This document shows, piece after piece, positions 9,017 to 16,577 of a stretch of 64,000 bases of DNA. The DNA is taken from the NCBI GenBank assembly GCA_036375165.1, contig DASUSI010000024.1, positions 13,770 through 77,769 of the forward strand, written 5' to 3'. The notes beneath the pieces were generated by a model that ran no database searches, was not told the DNA's origin, and saw nothing but the letters and a program-made list of their open reading frames with translations. Numbering within the stretch: the stretch's first letter is position 1; each line of letters starts with the position of its first letter. A program made the translations under genes and the position numbers. Source of the stretch: WHSM01 sp036375165. Lineage in GTDB: Bacteria > Actinomycetota > Actinomycetes > Mycobacteriales > Micromonosporaceae.

Positions 9017-9673
9017 ATGAGAAAGCTCTCAATCAACACGTTCGTCACCTTGGACGGGGTGATGCAGGCACCCGGAGGGCCGCAGGAGGATCCCACTGGT
9101 GGATTCCGGTACGGCGGGTGGTCCGTGAACTTCTGGGACGAGGCGATGGGCGAGGTCATGGGAGAGTCCATGAGCGTCCCCTTCGACCTGCTGCTGGGCC
9201 GCAGGACGTACGAGATCTTCGCCGCGCACTGGCCGTACACCGACGAACCGGGTGCGGACGCGCTGAACTCAGCCCGTAAGTACGTCGCCTCGTCCACTCT
9301 GGAAAGTGCCGACTGGAACAACTCGGTGCTGCTCAGCGGGGACGTCCCGATGCGGGTCGCCGAGCTGAAGCAGCAGGACGGACCCGAGATCCAGGTTCAC
9401 GGCAGCTCGAACCTGATTCAGACGTTGCTCCGGCACAGCCTCGTCGACGAGTTCCGGATCTGGACCTTCCCGGTCGTCGTGGGCCCTGGCAAACGGCTGT
9501 TCGGCGAGGGGACGATGCCGTCGAGCTTCACTCTTTCGGCATCGAGCACGTCGTCCACCGGAGTGGTGACGGCGATCTACCAGCCCAGCGGTGACATCAA
9601 CATCGGGTCGTTCGCGCTCGATGAGCCGACCGAGCAGGAAGTCGAACGGCGCCGCCGGCTCGCCGAGGAGTGA
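9017..9673 (+). CDS. RibD C-terminal / dihydrofolate-reductase-like protein
   Basis: 218 residues; GGAGGGACC precedes the ATG. It begins 'MRKLSINTFVTLDGVMQAP' and contains 'DLLLGRRTYEIFAAHWP', then 'IQVHGSSNLIQTLLRHSLVDEFRIWTFPVVVGPGKRLF', the conserved layout of YyaP/RibD_C proteins that share the DHFR fold. These are NADPH-dependent reductases or uncharacterised relatives; the substrate cannot be inferred. The extended acidic/basic tail (PTEQEVERRRRLAEE) is common in actinobacterial members. It stands alone as a single gene with its own promoter region upstream. Confidence 0.8.
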   Translation: MRKLSINTFVTLDGVMQAPGGPQEDPTGGFRYGGWSVNFWDEAMGEVMGESMSVPFDLLLGRRTYEIFAAHWPYTDEPGADALNSARKYVASSTLESADWNNSVLLSGDVPMRVAELKQQDGPEIQVHGSSNLIQTLLRHSLVDEFRIWTFPVVVGPGKRLFGEGTMPSSFTLSASSTSSTGVVTAIYQPSGDINIGSFALDEPTEQEVERRRRLAEE

Positions 9674-9701
9674 CGCCGAGGCCGCCCTAACCTTGTGTCG
9701 T

Positions 9702-10931
9702 ATGCCGCAAGACCGGACACCGCCGCCGACAGCATCCCCCGCACCCGGTGGCAACCAGGGATCGATAAACCATCGGGAGGGAGCAGGCGGCGGTCCGGGG
9801 CCGCTGGCCGGCCTGCTGGTGGCCGACTTCTCCCGGATCCTCGCCGGCCCGTACTGCACCATGCTCCTGGCGGACCTGGGTGCCACGGTGATCAAAGTGG
9901 AGAGTCCCACCGGGGATGACACCCGCACCTGGAAACCGCCGGTCCGTGGCGAGGACGCCACTTACTACCTGGCCGTCAACCGCAACAAGCGTTCGGTCGT
10001 GCTGGATCTGCGCGAGCCCGGCGACCTGCGGCTGGCCCAGGAACTGGCGGCCCGCGCGGATGTGCTGGTGGAGAACTTCCGGCCCGGTGGCCTGGAGCGG
10101 TTCGGGCTGGACCAGCCGGCGGTCAGGGCCCGCAATCCGCGCCTGGTGTACGCGTCGATCAGCGGATTCGGGCCGGGCAGGGGCGCTTCGCTGCCCGGGT
10201 ACGACCTGATCGCCCAAGCGGTGTCCGGGCTGATGAGCCTCACCGGGGAGTCGGACGGCGAACCGTACAAGACCGGGGTCGCGGTGGTCGACGTGATGGC
10301 CGGCATGCACGCCGCGATCGGGATCCTGGCGGCCCTGAACCAGGTACGGGCCAGCGGTGGGGGACAACACGTCCAGGTCAACCTGCTCTCCTCGGCATTG
10401 TCCGGCCTGGTCAACCAGACCAGCGGGTACGTGGCCGGTGGCGTCACCCCGCACCGGATGGGCAACGCGCATCCCAGCCTCTGTCCGTACGAGCCCCTTC
10501 CCACCGCCGACGGTGAGCTGGTGGTTGCGGTCGGCAACGACGGGCAGTTCCGCAGGCTGTGTACGGTGCTCGGCCTGTCGCACCTGCCCGACGATCCCCG
10601 GTTCGCCCGCAACCATGACCGCACCGCCCACCGGCACCAGCTACGGCCGCTGCTGGTGGAACGGCTGGTCCAGCGACCAAAGCAGGAGTGGTTCCGGGAT
10701 CTGGTCGCCGTCGGGGTCCCGTGCGGGCCGATCAACACGGTCGCGGAGGGAGTGGCACTCGCCGACGAGCTTGGCCTGGAGCCGGTGATCACCGTCGGTG
10801 AGGGGTCACGCGCGGTGCCGACGGTGCGCAATCCGATCACACTGTCGACCACCCCGACTCACCACCGTCTGCCACCTCCGTCCCTTGACGAACACGGTGC
10901 CGACATCCGGGCCTGGCTCAGCGCCCGATGA
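9702..10931 (+). CDS. CaiB/BaiF-type (family III) CoA transferase
   Basis: 409 residues from ATG 9702. After a Pro-rich leader come 'GLLVADFSRILAGPYCTMLL' and 'DLGATVIKVESPTGDDTR', the start motif of family III CoA transferases. The catalytic Asp region is 'TGVAVVDVMAGMHAAIGI'. The end 'PTVRNPITLSTTPTHHRLPPPSLDEHGADIRAWL' is also typical. The family moves CoA between carboxylic acids via an Asp-acyl anhydride, in the cytoplasm. The specific acids are unknown, since no beta-oxidation gene is adjacent. The start is uncertain because the first ~40 residues are low-complexity. Confidence 0.85.
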   Translation: MPQDRTPPPTASPAPGGNQGSINHREGAGGGPGPLAGLLVADFSRILAGPYCTMLLADLGATVIKVESPTGDDTRTWKPPVRGEDATYYLAVNRNKRSVVLDLREPGDLRLAQELAARADVLVENFRPGGLERFGLDQPAVRARNPRLVYASISGFGPGRGASLPGYDLIAQAVSGLMSLTGESDGEPYKTGVAVVDVMAGMHAAIGILAALNQVRASGGGQHVQVNLLSSALSGLVNQTSGYVAGGVTPHRMGNAHPSLCPYEPLPTADGELVVAVGNDGQFRRLCTVLGLSHLPDDPRFARNHDRTAHRHQLRPLLVERLVQRPKQEWFRDLVAVGVPCGPINTVAEGVALADELGLEPVITVGEGSRAVPTVRNPITLSTTPTHHRLPPPSLDEHGADIRAWLSAR

Positions 10932-11047
10932 TCCGCCAGATCCACGGTTCGGCATATCGCAGTTGAGTCCCGGGAAAAGTGGGGACGAAGGTCCGGACTT
11001 CCGGGTGATGCCTGGCCACCACGGAGTGGACGAAGGAAGGTTGTCGG

Positions 11048-12073
11048 ATGGGCGAACACCGCAGCGTCATCGGAACCCGGACAGGACAGTCACCGGCAGA
11101 ACGAACCCGAAGGCGAGTCGGCCTCGGCGAGAAGCGCACCTGGCCGGCGTCCTTCGCGGACCGGCTGACCGACTCGATCCCAGCGGCGCGCGACGTACTG
11201 AGGTTGCTCCGCCAGGGTGGCTTTGCCCAGCGTGACCTGTCAGACGCGGCACGCATTCCGGTGAACACCGCGGACGACCTGCCCCCGGTGACTCGGGAAC
11301 AGACCGGTGTGACCTGGGTTGGCCACGCCACGTACCTGCTGCGGATCGGCGGTCTCAACGTACTCACCGACCCGGTCTGGTCCTCCCGGATTCCGGGCCA
11401 GATCCGGCGGATCACCCCGGTCGGCCTGCCTTGGGAGGCCCTGCCCCGGGTCGACGCGGTGGTGATCAGCCACAACCACTACGACCACCTCGACGCCCGG
11501 ACCATCCGCCGGCTGCCACGGGACACCCCGGTGTTCGTCCCCGCCCGGCTCGGGCGGTGGTTCCACCGTCGGGGATTCACCAGGGTCACCGAACTTGACT
11601 GGTGGGAGTACGCCGAACTGGACGGGGTGGAGTTCGAGTTCGTACCGGCTCACCACTGGAGCCGGCGCAGCCCGTTCGACACCTGCCGCACCTTGTGGGG
11701 TGGCTGGGTGTTCTCGACCCCGGACACCAAGGTCTACTTCGCGGGCGACACCGCGTACGGCCACTGGTTCGGTGAGATCGGTCGGCGTCACCCCGACATC
11801 GACCTGGCGTTGATGCCGGTCGGCGCGTACGAACCGGCCTGGTTCATGCGCCGGGTCCACGTCAACCCCGCCGAAGCGGTACGGGCCTGTGACGACCTCG
11901 GTGCCCGGCGGATGGCGACCATGCACTGGGGCACCTTCGTACTCTCCCAGGAACCGCTGCTGGCACCGATGCGCGAGGCGGTGGCGGCGTGGGACAGCAT
12001 CGGACGGCCCCCGGAGGACCTGTGGACCCTCTCCGTGGGAGAGACCCGGATCCTGGAACCTCGCGACACCTGA
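11048..12073 (+). CDS. Metallo-beta-lactamase-fold hydrolase (UlaG / NAPE-PLD-like)
   Basis: 341 residues; GAAGGAAGG lies upstream of the ATG. It has the zinc motif HxHxDH as 'ISHNHYDHLDARTI' (residues ~141-154), 'GVTWVGHATYLLRIGGLNVLTDPVW' ahead of it, 'VYFAGDTAYG' and a C-terminal 'MATMHWGTF'. This matches the NAPE-phospholipase D/UlaG-like branch of the MBL fold, which hydrolyses phosphodiester or lactone bonds. No signal peptide. Likely cytoplasmic or peripheral, with a lipid or sugar-phosphate substrate; this is inference from the family. Confidence 0.85.
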   Translation: MGEHRSVIGTRTGQSPAERTRRRVGLGEKRTWPASFADRLTDSIPAARDVLRLLRQGGFAQRDLSDAARIPVNTADDLPPVTREQTGVTWVGHATYLLRIGGLNVLTDPVWSSRIPGQIRRITPVGLPWEALPRVDAVVISHNHYDHLDARTIRRLPRDTPVFVPARLGRWFHRRGFTRVTELDWWEYAELDGVEFEFVPAHHWSRRSPFDTCRTLWGGWVFSTPDTKVYFAGDTAYGHWFGEIGRRHPDIDLALMPVGAYEPAWFMRRVHVNPAEAVRACDDLGARRMATMHWGTFVLSQEPLLAPMREAVAAWDSIGRPPEDLWTLSVGETRILEPRDT

Positions 12074-12104
12074 GCCGGGTCAGGCCGGATCACCGGGTGC
12101 CCGG

Positions 12105-12542
12105 TCAGACCGGTCCGATCCGGCCGCCTCCCGGTGACGGGCGCAACCGCCGCCCCTCCTCCGTGTCCGGATCGGGGTCACGCCGCCCGCCGGCACCGGG
12201 CCAGGCGTCTTCGCCGAATTCCGCCTCCGCTCCGGCGTCCCCGCCGGTGTCGTCATCGACCTGCCCGTCGGCCGAATAGCCGCCCATGGCCCGGTCCAGA
12301 TCAGCCAATGGGACCCGCGACTCGTCGCGCCACACCCCCTCGTCACCCCGGGGCAATGCGGTGACGAGTTCCTCCCTGGTGTATTCGCCGTTGGGCAGCG
12401 CGGCGACCCGTGCCAGCAACGCCGACGGCAGTTCCAGGGTCTCGGCCGAGACACGGACCTGGTCTCGGGAGCATCGAAGCCGCTCCCGGTACGCGTGATC
12501 CAGTAGCCGGTTCAGGGCCGGTTGTCGCGCATGACTGTCCAT
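12105..12542 (-). CDS. Hypothetical protein, possibly DUF2795-like
   Basis: 145 residues. The middle segment 'LPNGEYTREELVTALPRG' resembles the short DUF2795 fold ('fP.tk.el...A'), preceded by a basic N-terminus and followed by a long acidic, Gly/Asp/Pro-rich tail that is probably disordered. No good ribosome site is visible before the ATG, and high-GC sequence easily makes false ORFs, so the call rests on composition and the motif. It converges with the MBL gene. No function is assigned. Confidence 0.45.
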   Translation of the reverse strand: MDSHARQPALNRLLDHAYRERLRCSRDQVRVSAETLELPSALLARVAALPNGEYTREELVTALPRGDEGVWRDESRVPLADLDRAMGGYSADGQVDDDTGGDAGAEAEFGEDAWPGAGGRRDPDPDTEEGRRLRPSPGGGRIGPV

Positions 12543-12727
12543 CCGCGTCGGCTACCCGTCGCCACATCCGCCAAACCGGCCCCGCTGACCCCCTCCGGTG
12601 GAGCTGGCGAGCGCTCAGACCCCGTCGGGTCCTTCGGCGGCTGGACGGTAGTTCATGCCTTCGCCTGGGTACGGGTAGGGCACACGCGTGGACAGCGGTC
12701 GAGGGAGCGGTCGAGGGAGCGGGAGTC

Positions 12728-13240
12728 ATGAGAATGGCAGACATCCTGGAGCGCGCGGCATGCGCGAGTGTGGCCGGCACAGAACGGGTCCTGATCATCG
12801 GTGCCGGCGACGAGCAGCACCACGACGACGGCGTCGGCCACGCCGTTGTGAGGCGGCTCTACCAGGACGCTGCCCCCTCTGCTGCGCCGCTGGTGGTGAG
12901 CACCGGGGAACGGGTGGACACCCTACGGGAACGGTGGCGCCATGCCGATCTCGTGATCTTCGTCGCCGCCGCGCGCAACGATCCGGCGCACCCGGGTCGG
13001 ATCCACCTGCTCACCACCGATCTGCCGATCAGCCGGGATCCGGGAGACCGTGGCGGACAGCTGATCCGGGAACTTGCCGGCACGCCACGGCGGGTCACCG
13101 TGTATGCGGTCGAAGGAGCCAACTTCACCCCCGGTACGGGCATCACCCGCCGCGTGTCCGCCGCTGTCGACACGCTCGTGGAGCACATCGAGCATGAGAT
13201 CATCGACAGCGCCGCCGACACCGGCCAGAAGGCGTCCTGA
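12728..13240 (+). CDS. HyaD/hydrogenase-maturation-protease-like protein
   Basis: 170 residues from ATG 12728 (GGAGCGGGAGTC upstream). 'RVLIIGAGDEQHHDDGVG' corresponds to the N-terminal 'GxGN...DDGxG' metal-binding loop of HyaD/HybD-type endopeptidases, and 'TVYAVEGANFTPGTGITRRV' to their C-terminal 'v..vei....fg.gLS' segment. True family members clip the C-terminus of the NiFe-hydrogenase large subunit. No hydrogenase gene is visible here, and the first loop has GDEQHH instead of GN, so the activity is doubtful. It converges with the sigma factor gene (18-nt gap). Confidence 0.65.
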   Translation: MRMADILERAACASVAGTERVLIIGAGDEQHHDDGVGHAVVRRLYQDAAPSAAPLVVSTGERVDTLRERWRHADLVIFVAAARNDPAHPGRIHLLTTDLPISRDPGDRGGQLIRELAGTPRRVTVYAVEGANFTPGTGITRRVSAAVDTLVEHIEHEIIDSAADTGQKAS

Positions 13241-13258
13241 GCGAGCATCCGGCTGCGG

Positions 13259-14236
13259 TCAGCCGGCGTTCCATGTCGCCCCGGCCAGTCCGGCCCGTAA
13301 CTGACGCAGCGAGCGGGACAGCAGCCGCGACACGTGCATCTGGGAGATTCCGACCTCGGCCGCGATCTGGGCCTGGGTCATGTCGGCGAAGAAGCGCAGC
13401 GCGACGATACGGCGTTCCCGGTCGGGCAGGCGCGTGATCAGTGGCCGCAGCGAGACCCGGTTCTCGGCCGACTCCAGTTCAGGGTCGGGTCCGCCCAACA
13501 CGTCGCGGATCTCCAGCAGCGAGTCCTCCCCCGGGACCGGTTGGTGCAGTGACGCCGGACGGTAGGCGTTTCCGGCGTAGATGGCGTCGAGCACCCGACG
13601 CTCTGAGGTGTTCAGGTGTGCGGCGAGTTCGGCCACGGTCACCGATCGGCCGAGGGACACCGCCAGTTCGCCCTTGGCCTTGACCACCTTGAGGCGAAGT
13701 TCCTGAAGCTCCCGGGGCACCCGGATCGTCCATCCCTTGTCGCGGAAGTGCCGCTTCACCTCGCCGACGATGGTCGGTGCCGCGAACCGGGTGAATTCGA
13801 TGTTCCGGTCCACGTCGTACCGGTCGACAGCCTTGATCAGGCCAATCGTCGCGACCTGGATCAGGTCGTTGACCGGCTCTCCCCGGCTGCGGAACCGACG
13901 TGCCAGCTTGGCGGCGAACGGCAGGTGCATCTCGATCACCCGGTCCCGGAGCCGGGCTCGGTCGGGATGATCCTTCGGCAGCCGCGCCATCGCGACCAGC
14001 AGCGCGTGAGCGAGCCGGGGGCCGCGGGAAGCGACCGCCGCGTGCCCGGACGGATCGCCCAGACCCTCGACCGTGCCCGAACCAACTGTGCCTGAACCAG
14101 CCATGCCCGAACCAACCGTGTCTGAACCAGCCATGCCAAAACCAACCGCGCCCGAACGGACTCTGTAGGACGGGTTCGCCGGGCTGGATGGGACCGCCGG
14201 CCGGTCAGGGCGGGTCGCGAGCGGCGTGATGGACAT
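13259..14236 (-). CDS. RNA polymerase sigma factor, SigB/SigF family
   Basis: 325 residues with GGGGACTTCCG before the ATG. Region 2 is 'VNDLIQVATIGLIKAVDRYDVDRNIEFTRFAAPTIVGEVKRHFRDKGWTIRVPR' with the family's 'GEVKRHFRDKGW'. Region 3 follows (LQELRLKVVKAKGEL). Region 4 ends 'MTQAQIAAEVGISQMHVSRLLSRSL', a helix-turn-helix for the -35 element. The family directs stress or sporulation regulons in actinobacteria, usually controlled by anti-sigma/anti-anti-sigma partners, none of which is adjacent. The N-terminal ~60 residues are unusual: a Gly/Ser/Met/Val repeat (GSGMAGSGTVGSGTVEG) encoded by 14-15-nt DNA repeats. Confidence 0.9.
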   Translation of the reverse strand: MSITPLATRPDRPAVPSSPANPSYRVRSGAVGFGMAGSDTVGSGMAGSGTVGSGTVEGLGDPSGHAAVASRGPRLAHALLVAMARLPKDHPDRARLRDRVIEMHLPFAAKLARRFRSRGEPVNDLIQVATIGLIKAVDRYDVDRNIEFTRFAAPTIVGEVKRHFRDKGWTIRVPRELQELRLKVVKAKGELAVSLGRSVTVAELAAHLNTSERRVLDAIYAGNAYRPASLHQPVPGEDSLLEIRDVLGGPDPELESAENRVSLRPLITRLPDRERRIVALRFFADMTQAQIAAEVGISQMHVSRLLSRSLRQLRAGLAGATWNAG

Positions 14237-14406
14237 CGGAAGTCCCCTTTCTGCCGGGGCGCTGTCGGTTGCCCGGTCCGTAGGGAGCCGGTCAGCCCTG
14301 GCGTTGTCTCAGGCTGCCCGGGTACGGCCCCCGCCGAGCAGTGCCGAGGTACCGATCTAGCGGGGGCCAAAGGACCCTCTTTGGGGTACGTTTCGACCAC
14401 CGCCCG

Positions 14407-15072
14407 TCAGCTCGGCTCGTTAGCGACTGTGACGCCACCGAAGATCGCGGTCGCGTTCACGTCGAGCGTGGGCGCGTCTGGCGACAGCGAGCCGTTTCCG
14501 GTTGTCTTGTCCTCGTAGCCGCCCATGATCGGGATGCCCCCGAGGTCCACCCGCCAGTCGTGCGGTACCAGGATGTCCACCCCGCCGAACAGCGCCAGCG
14601 CGTCCACCGTCGCCTTCTGGTCGACGTGTGCCTCCCGCAGGTCGAGGGTGGCACCTCCGAAGATCGCGGACACCCCGGTGTGGGTCAGGTGTTCGGAGTG
14701 ATCCCTGATCTTCGTACCGGAGAACAAGGCGAGGGAGCTGGGACGGTGACCGGAGCGGTCGACGTGCTGCCGGGTGCCGAGGTTGAACAGCACCGCCAGC
14801 CCGATCACGACCAGAACCATCGGCCAGAACAGGCTTTCGTCGGTCCAGTCCAGCCGGTCGGCGAGCAGTACGAACCCGATCGCGGTCACTACCAGCGGCC
14901 CGAACGTCACCCGCCGCTGCGCGATGATCGCGAGCAGGCCGAGCCCGATCACAGCCATCGGCCACCAGCGGCCGATCGTGGTGCTGGTGTCCGCCACCCC
15001 GGTGGCGTCCAGGATTCCGAAGACTCCAAGGGTGAGGAACACGAGTCCGACCCAGATATGCATCGGTTTCAT
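14407..15072 (-). CDS. LiaF-like membrane protein with cell-wall-active-antibiotic response domain
   Basis: 221 residues. The N-terminal half has four hydrophobic helices (MHIWVGLVFLTLGVFGIL; WWPMAVIGLGLLAIIAQ; FGPLVVTAIGFVLLADRL; LFWPMVLVVIGLAVLFNL), a LiaF transmembrane arrangement. The C-terminal half has repeated beta segments 'SAIFGGATLDLREA', 'LALFGGVDILVP', 'GIPIMGGYED', 'TAIFGGVTVANEPS', a right-handed beta-helix like LiaF_C/DUF1707-linked proteins. LiaF homologues sense or damp envelope stress responses; no two-component genes are nearby, so its partner is unknown. The ATG overlaps the stop of the small gene upstream by 4 nt. Confidence 0.8.
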   Translation of the reverse strand: MKPMHIWVGLVFLTLGVFGILDATGVADTSTTIGRWWPMAVIGLGLLAIIAQRRVTFGPLVVTAIGFVLLADRLDWTDESLFWPMVLVVIGLAVLFNLGTRQHVDRSGHRPSSLALFSGTKIRDHSEHLTHTGVSAIFGGATLDLREAHVDQKATVDALALFGGVDILVPHDWRVDLGGIPIMGGYEDKTTGNGSLSPDAPTLDVNATAIFGGVTVANEPS

Positions 15073-15269
15073 GGTGAATTCCCTTCTATTACCCCGCTCA
15101 GTGCCGTTTCGGGCGGTCCTGGACCGCTGAGGGGCGGCACCGGAGCGGCTGTGGTTCCCGCCGTGTCGGCGGCAAGCAGGCGAAGGAGCGTGGCGGTCAC
15201 GCCGGGGATGCCCACGACCATCCAGGACATCGCCGCGGACCGACCGAAGAACACGCCCGCCTTGATCAT
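15069..15269 (-). CDS. Small hypothetical protein translationally coupled to the LiaF-like gene
   Basis: 66 residues from ATG 15269, preceded by GGGGGCGAG. One hydrophobic stretch (AAMSWMVVGIPGVTATLLRLLAA) is followed by a Pro/Thr/Gly-rich tail. The stop shares 4 nt with the LiaF-like ATG, which is the main reason to believe in it; a longer frame upstream has no ribosome site. Possible single-pass membrane partner. No family recognised. Confidence 0.5.
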   Translation of the reverse strand: MIKAGVFFGRSAAMSWMVVGIPGVTATLLRLLAADTAGTTAAPVPPLSGPGPPETALSGVIEGNSP

Positions 15270-15432
15270 CTCGCCCCCTCTGTTACTTCCAGCCCAACAG
15301 CGGGGCCCGGGTGCTCCCAGGGGCGAAGGCCACCACGAGACCCGGCAGGGGTCAGGAACCTGACGTGACCTAGGACCCACAGCACCCCGACCCCGACACC
15401 CCGACACCCCACCCACCCCTCTTCCTTTCGCG

Positions 15433-15492
15433 CGGTTTATCGATTTCTTGTTGCTTCCGAGGCACCCATAACAACGAGAAATCGATAAACCG
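15433..15492. repeat. Dispersed palindromic repeat, copy 1 (symmetrical form)
   Basis: Left arm CGGTTTATCGATTTCTTGTT and right arm AACGAGAAATCGATAAACCG form an almost perfect inverted repeat with a ~18-nt centre. It shares the CGGTTTATCGATTTC core with copies at 16476, 24750, 45664 and 56947. It lies just 3' of the DUF559-type gene and could act as a bidirectional terminator. Confidence 0.8.
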
Positions 15493-15527
15493 TTGCGGGA
15501 GGGGCGGGAGGGGAAGAGGTCGGGGCA

Positions 15528-16418
15528 TCAGCCGACGCGGCGGCGGTAGGCGAGCGCGTACCCAATAGCCTCGATGGTCCGCTGAATGCTCGCCATGTTG
15601 CGGGCCGTCACGTGGTGGACGTACCAGCCTGCGGCCTGCAGCCGGTTCAGGCGTTCCCGGTCCCGGATCAGTTGCCCGGCGTCCGCGTGCCAGACTCCGT
15701 CGTACTCCACCGCGACTTTGCGATCGGGCCAGGCGAAGTCGACCCGGGCCACGAATTCGCCGGCTGTCCATACCTCGTACTGGGGGATGGGGCTTGGCAG
15801 GCCGGCGAGTGCCATGTGGACCCGTAGCCGGGACTCCTGCGGTGACTCAGCACGACGGTCCACAAGGGAGAACACCCTGCCGGCGATCCGACAACCGTGC
15901 CGGCCGCTACCTTCCCGGAGGTAACCGACCAGGCCGCCGGAGTCGACCCGACCCAGGGCCGCCAGCGCGTCGCAGTAGGCCACCGCCTCGACCACATGCA
16001 GGCGCAGTGCGAGTTCCCAAGCGGTGCGCAGCGGCGTAGTCACCCTTATTCCGGCAACACAATCAAGATCAGATTCCGGAAGCGGTGAGGTACGTATCCG
16101 GAGTGGAGCCACAGTACCCAACCGACGTCCGGGTGCTCTGACCACGTCGACCGGATCGGTGGCCGTGGCGAGGCGGGCGCCCCACAGCCAGGCTGCGGAC
16201 ACGCCGGTGATGGCCGCGTCGGCGGGCAGGACCAAGGCGGCGGCCTGGGTCTTCAGGCCATGGTCGTACTGGAGGGTCGCGTCGGCGTACACGCCTCGGA
16301 GGATCCTGCGCCAGGCCGCGCTGCGGAGTTGCATCGGCGTGAGCAGACCCGCCCGCAGGGCTTCCCGGGCCAGGAACGGGCGGTGACGCAGTGAGGCTGG
16401 TTTCGTGGGAGTACGCAC
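15528..16418 (-). CDS. AbiEi-antitoxin-like / DUF559 endonuclease-fold protein
   Basis: 296 residues. The N-terminal half (REALRAGLLTPMQLRSAAWRRILRGVYAD..., then GVSAAWLWGARL) resembles AbiEi-type 'transcriptional regulator' winged-helix proteins. The C-terminal half contains a Vsr/DUF559-like nuclease core: 'ESRLRVHMALAGLP', 'FVARVDFAWPDRKVAVEYDG' and 'DRERLNRLQAAGWYVHHVTA', with the D...ExD/K pattern of PD-(D/E)XK enzymes. Such proteins are very common and often multicopy in actinomycetes, where their role is unproven; nuclease or antitoxin functions are family-based guesses. The gene is bracketed by two copies of the dispersed repeat, which suggests movement or recombination as a unit. Confidence 0.75.
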   Translation of the reverse strand: MRTPTKPASLRHRPFLAREALRAGLLTPMQLRSAAWRRILRGVYADATLQYDHGLKTQAAALVLPADAAITGVSAAWLWGARLATATDPVDVVRAPGRRLGTVAPLRIRTSPLPESDLDCVAGIRVTTPLRTAWELALRLHVVEAVAYCDALAALGRVDSGGLVGYLREGSGRHGCRIAGRVFSLVDRRAESPQESRLRVHMALAGLPSPIPQYEVWTAGEFVARVDFAWPDRKVAVEYDGVWHADAGQLIRDRERLNRLQAAGWYVHHVTARNMASIQRTIEAIGYALAYRRRVG

Positions 16419-16475
16419 GCCCTGATCATGGCGAATCGGGCCCGGCTCCGTACTGTCAAATTTCTTGCCTGTGGA

Positions 16476-16531
16476 TTGTGGACTTTTCGTTGTTATAAAG
16501 GCCGTCTTAGCAACGAGAAATCGATAAACCG
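16476..16531. repeat. Dispersed palindromic repeat, copy 2
   Basis: Contains TTGTGGACTTTTCGTTGTTA on the left and CAACGAGAAATCGATAAACC on the right: the same ~60-bp unit as copies 3-5 but in inverted orientation. Lies between the DUF559-type gene start and the 3' end of the GH1 gene. Confidence 0.8.
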
Positions 16532-16577
16532 TTGAAGGGGGAGGGGGGAGGGAAGAGGGAAGAGGAGGGAGGTGGGG

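Noticed and set aside
14367..14384. CCAAAG...CTTTGG hairpin as a terminator after the LiaF-like gene
   Set aside because: The stem is short with mismatches and no T-run, and the sigma-factor gene continues in the same direction, so it could equally be part of its promoter region.
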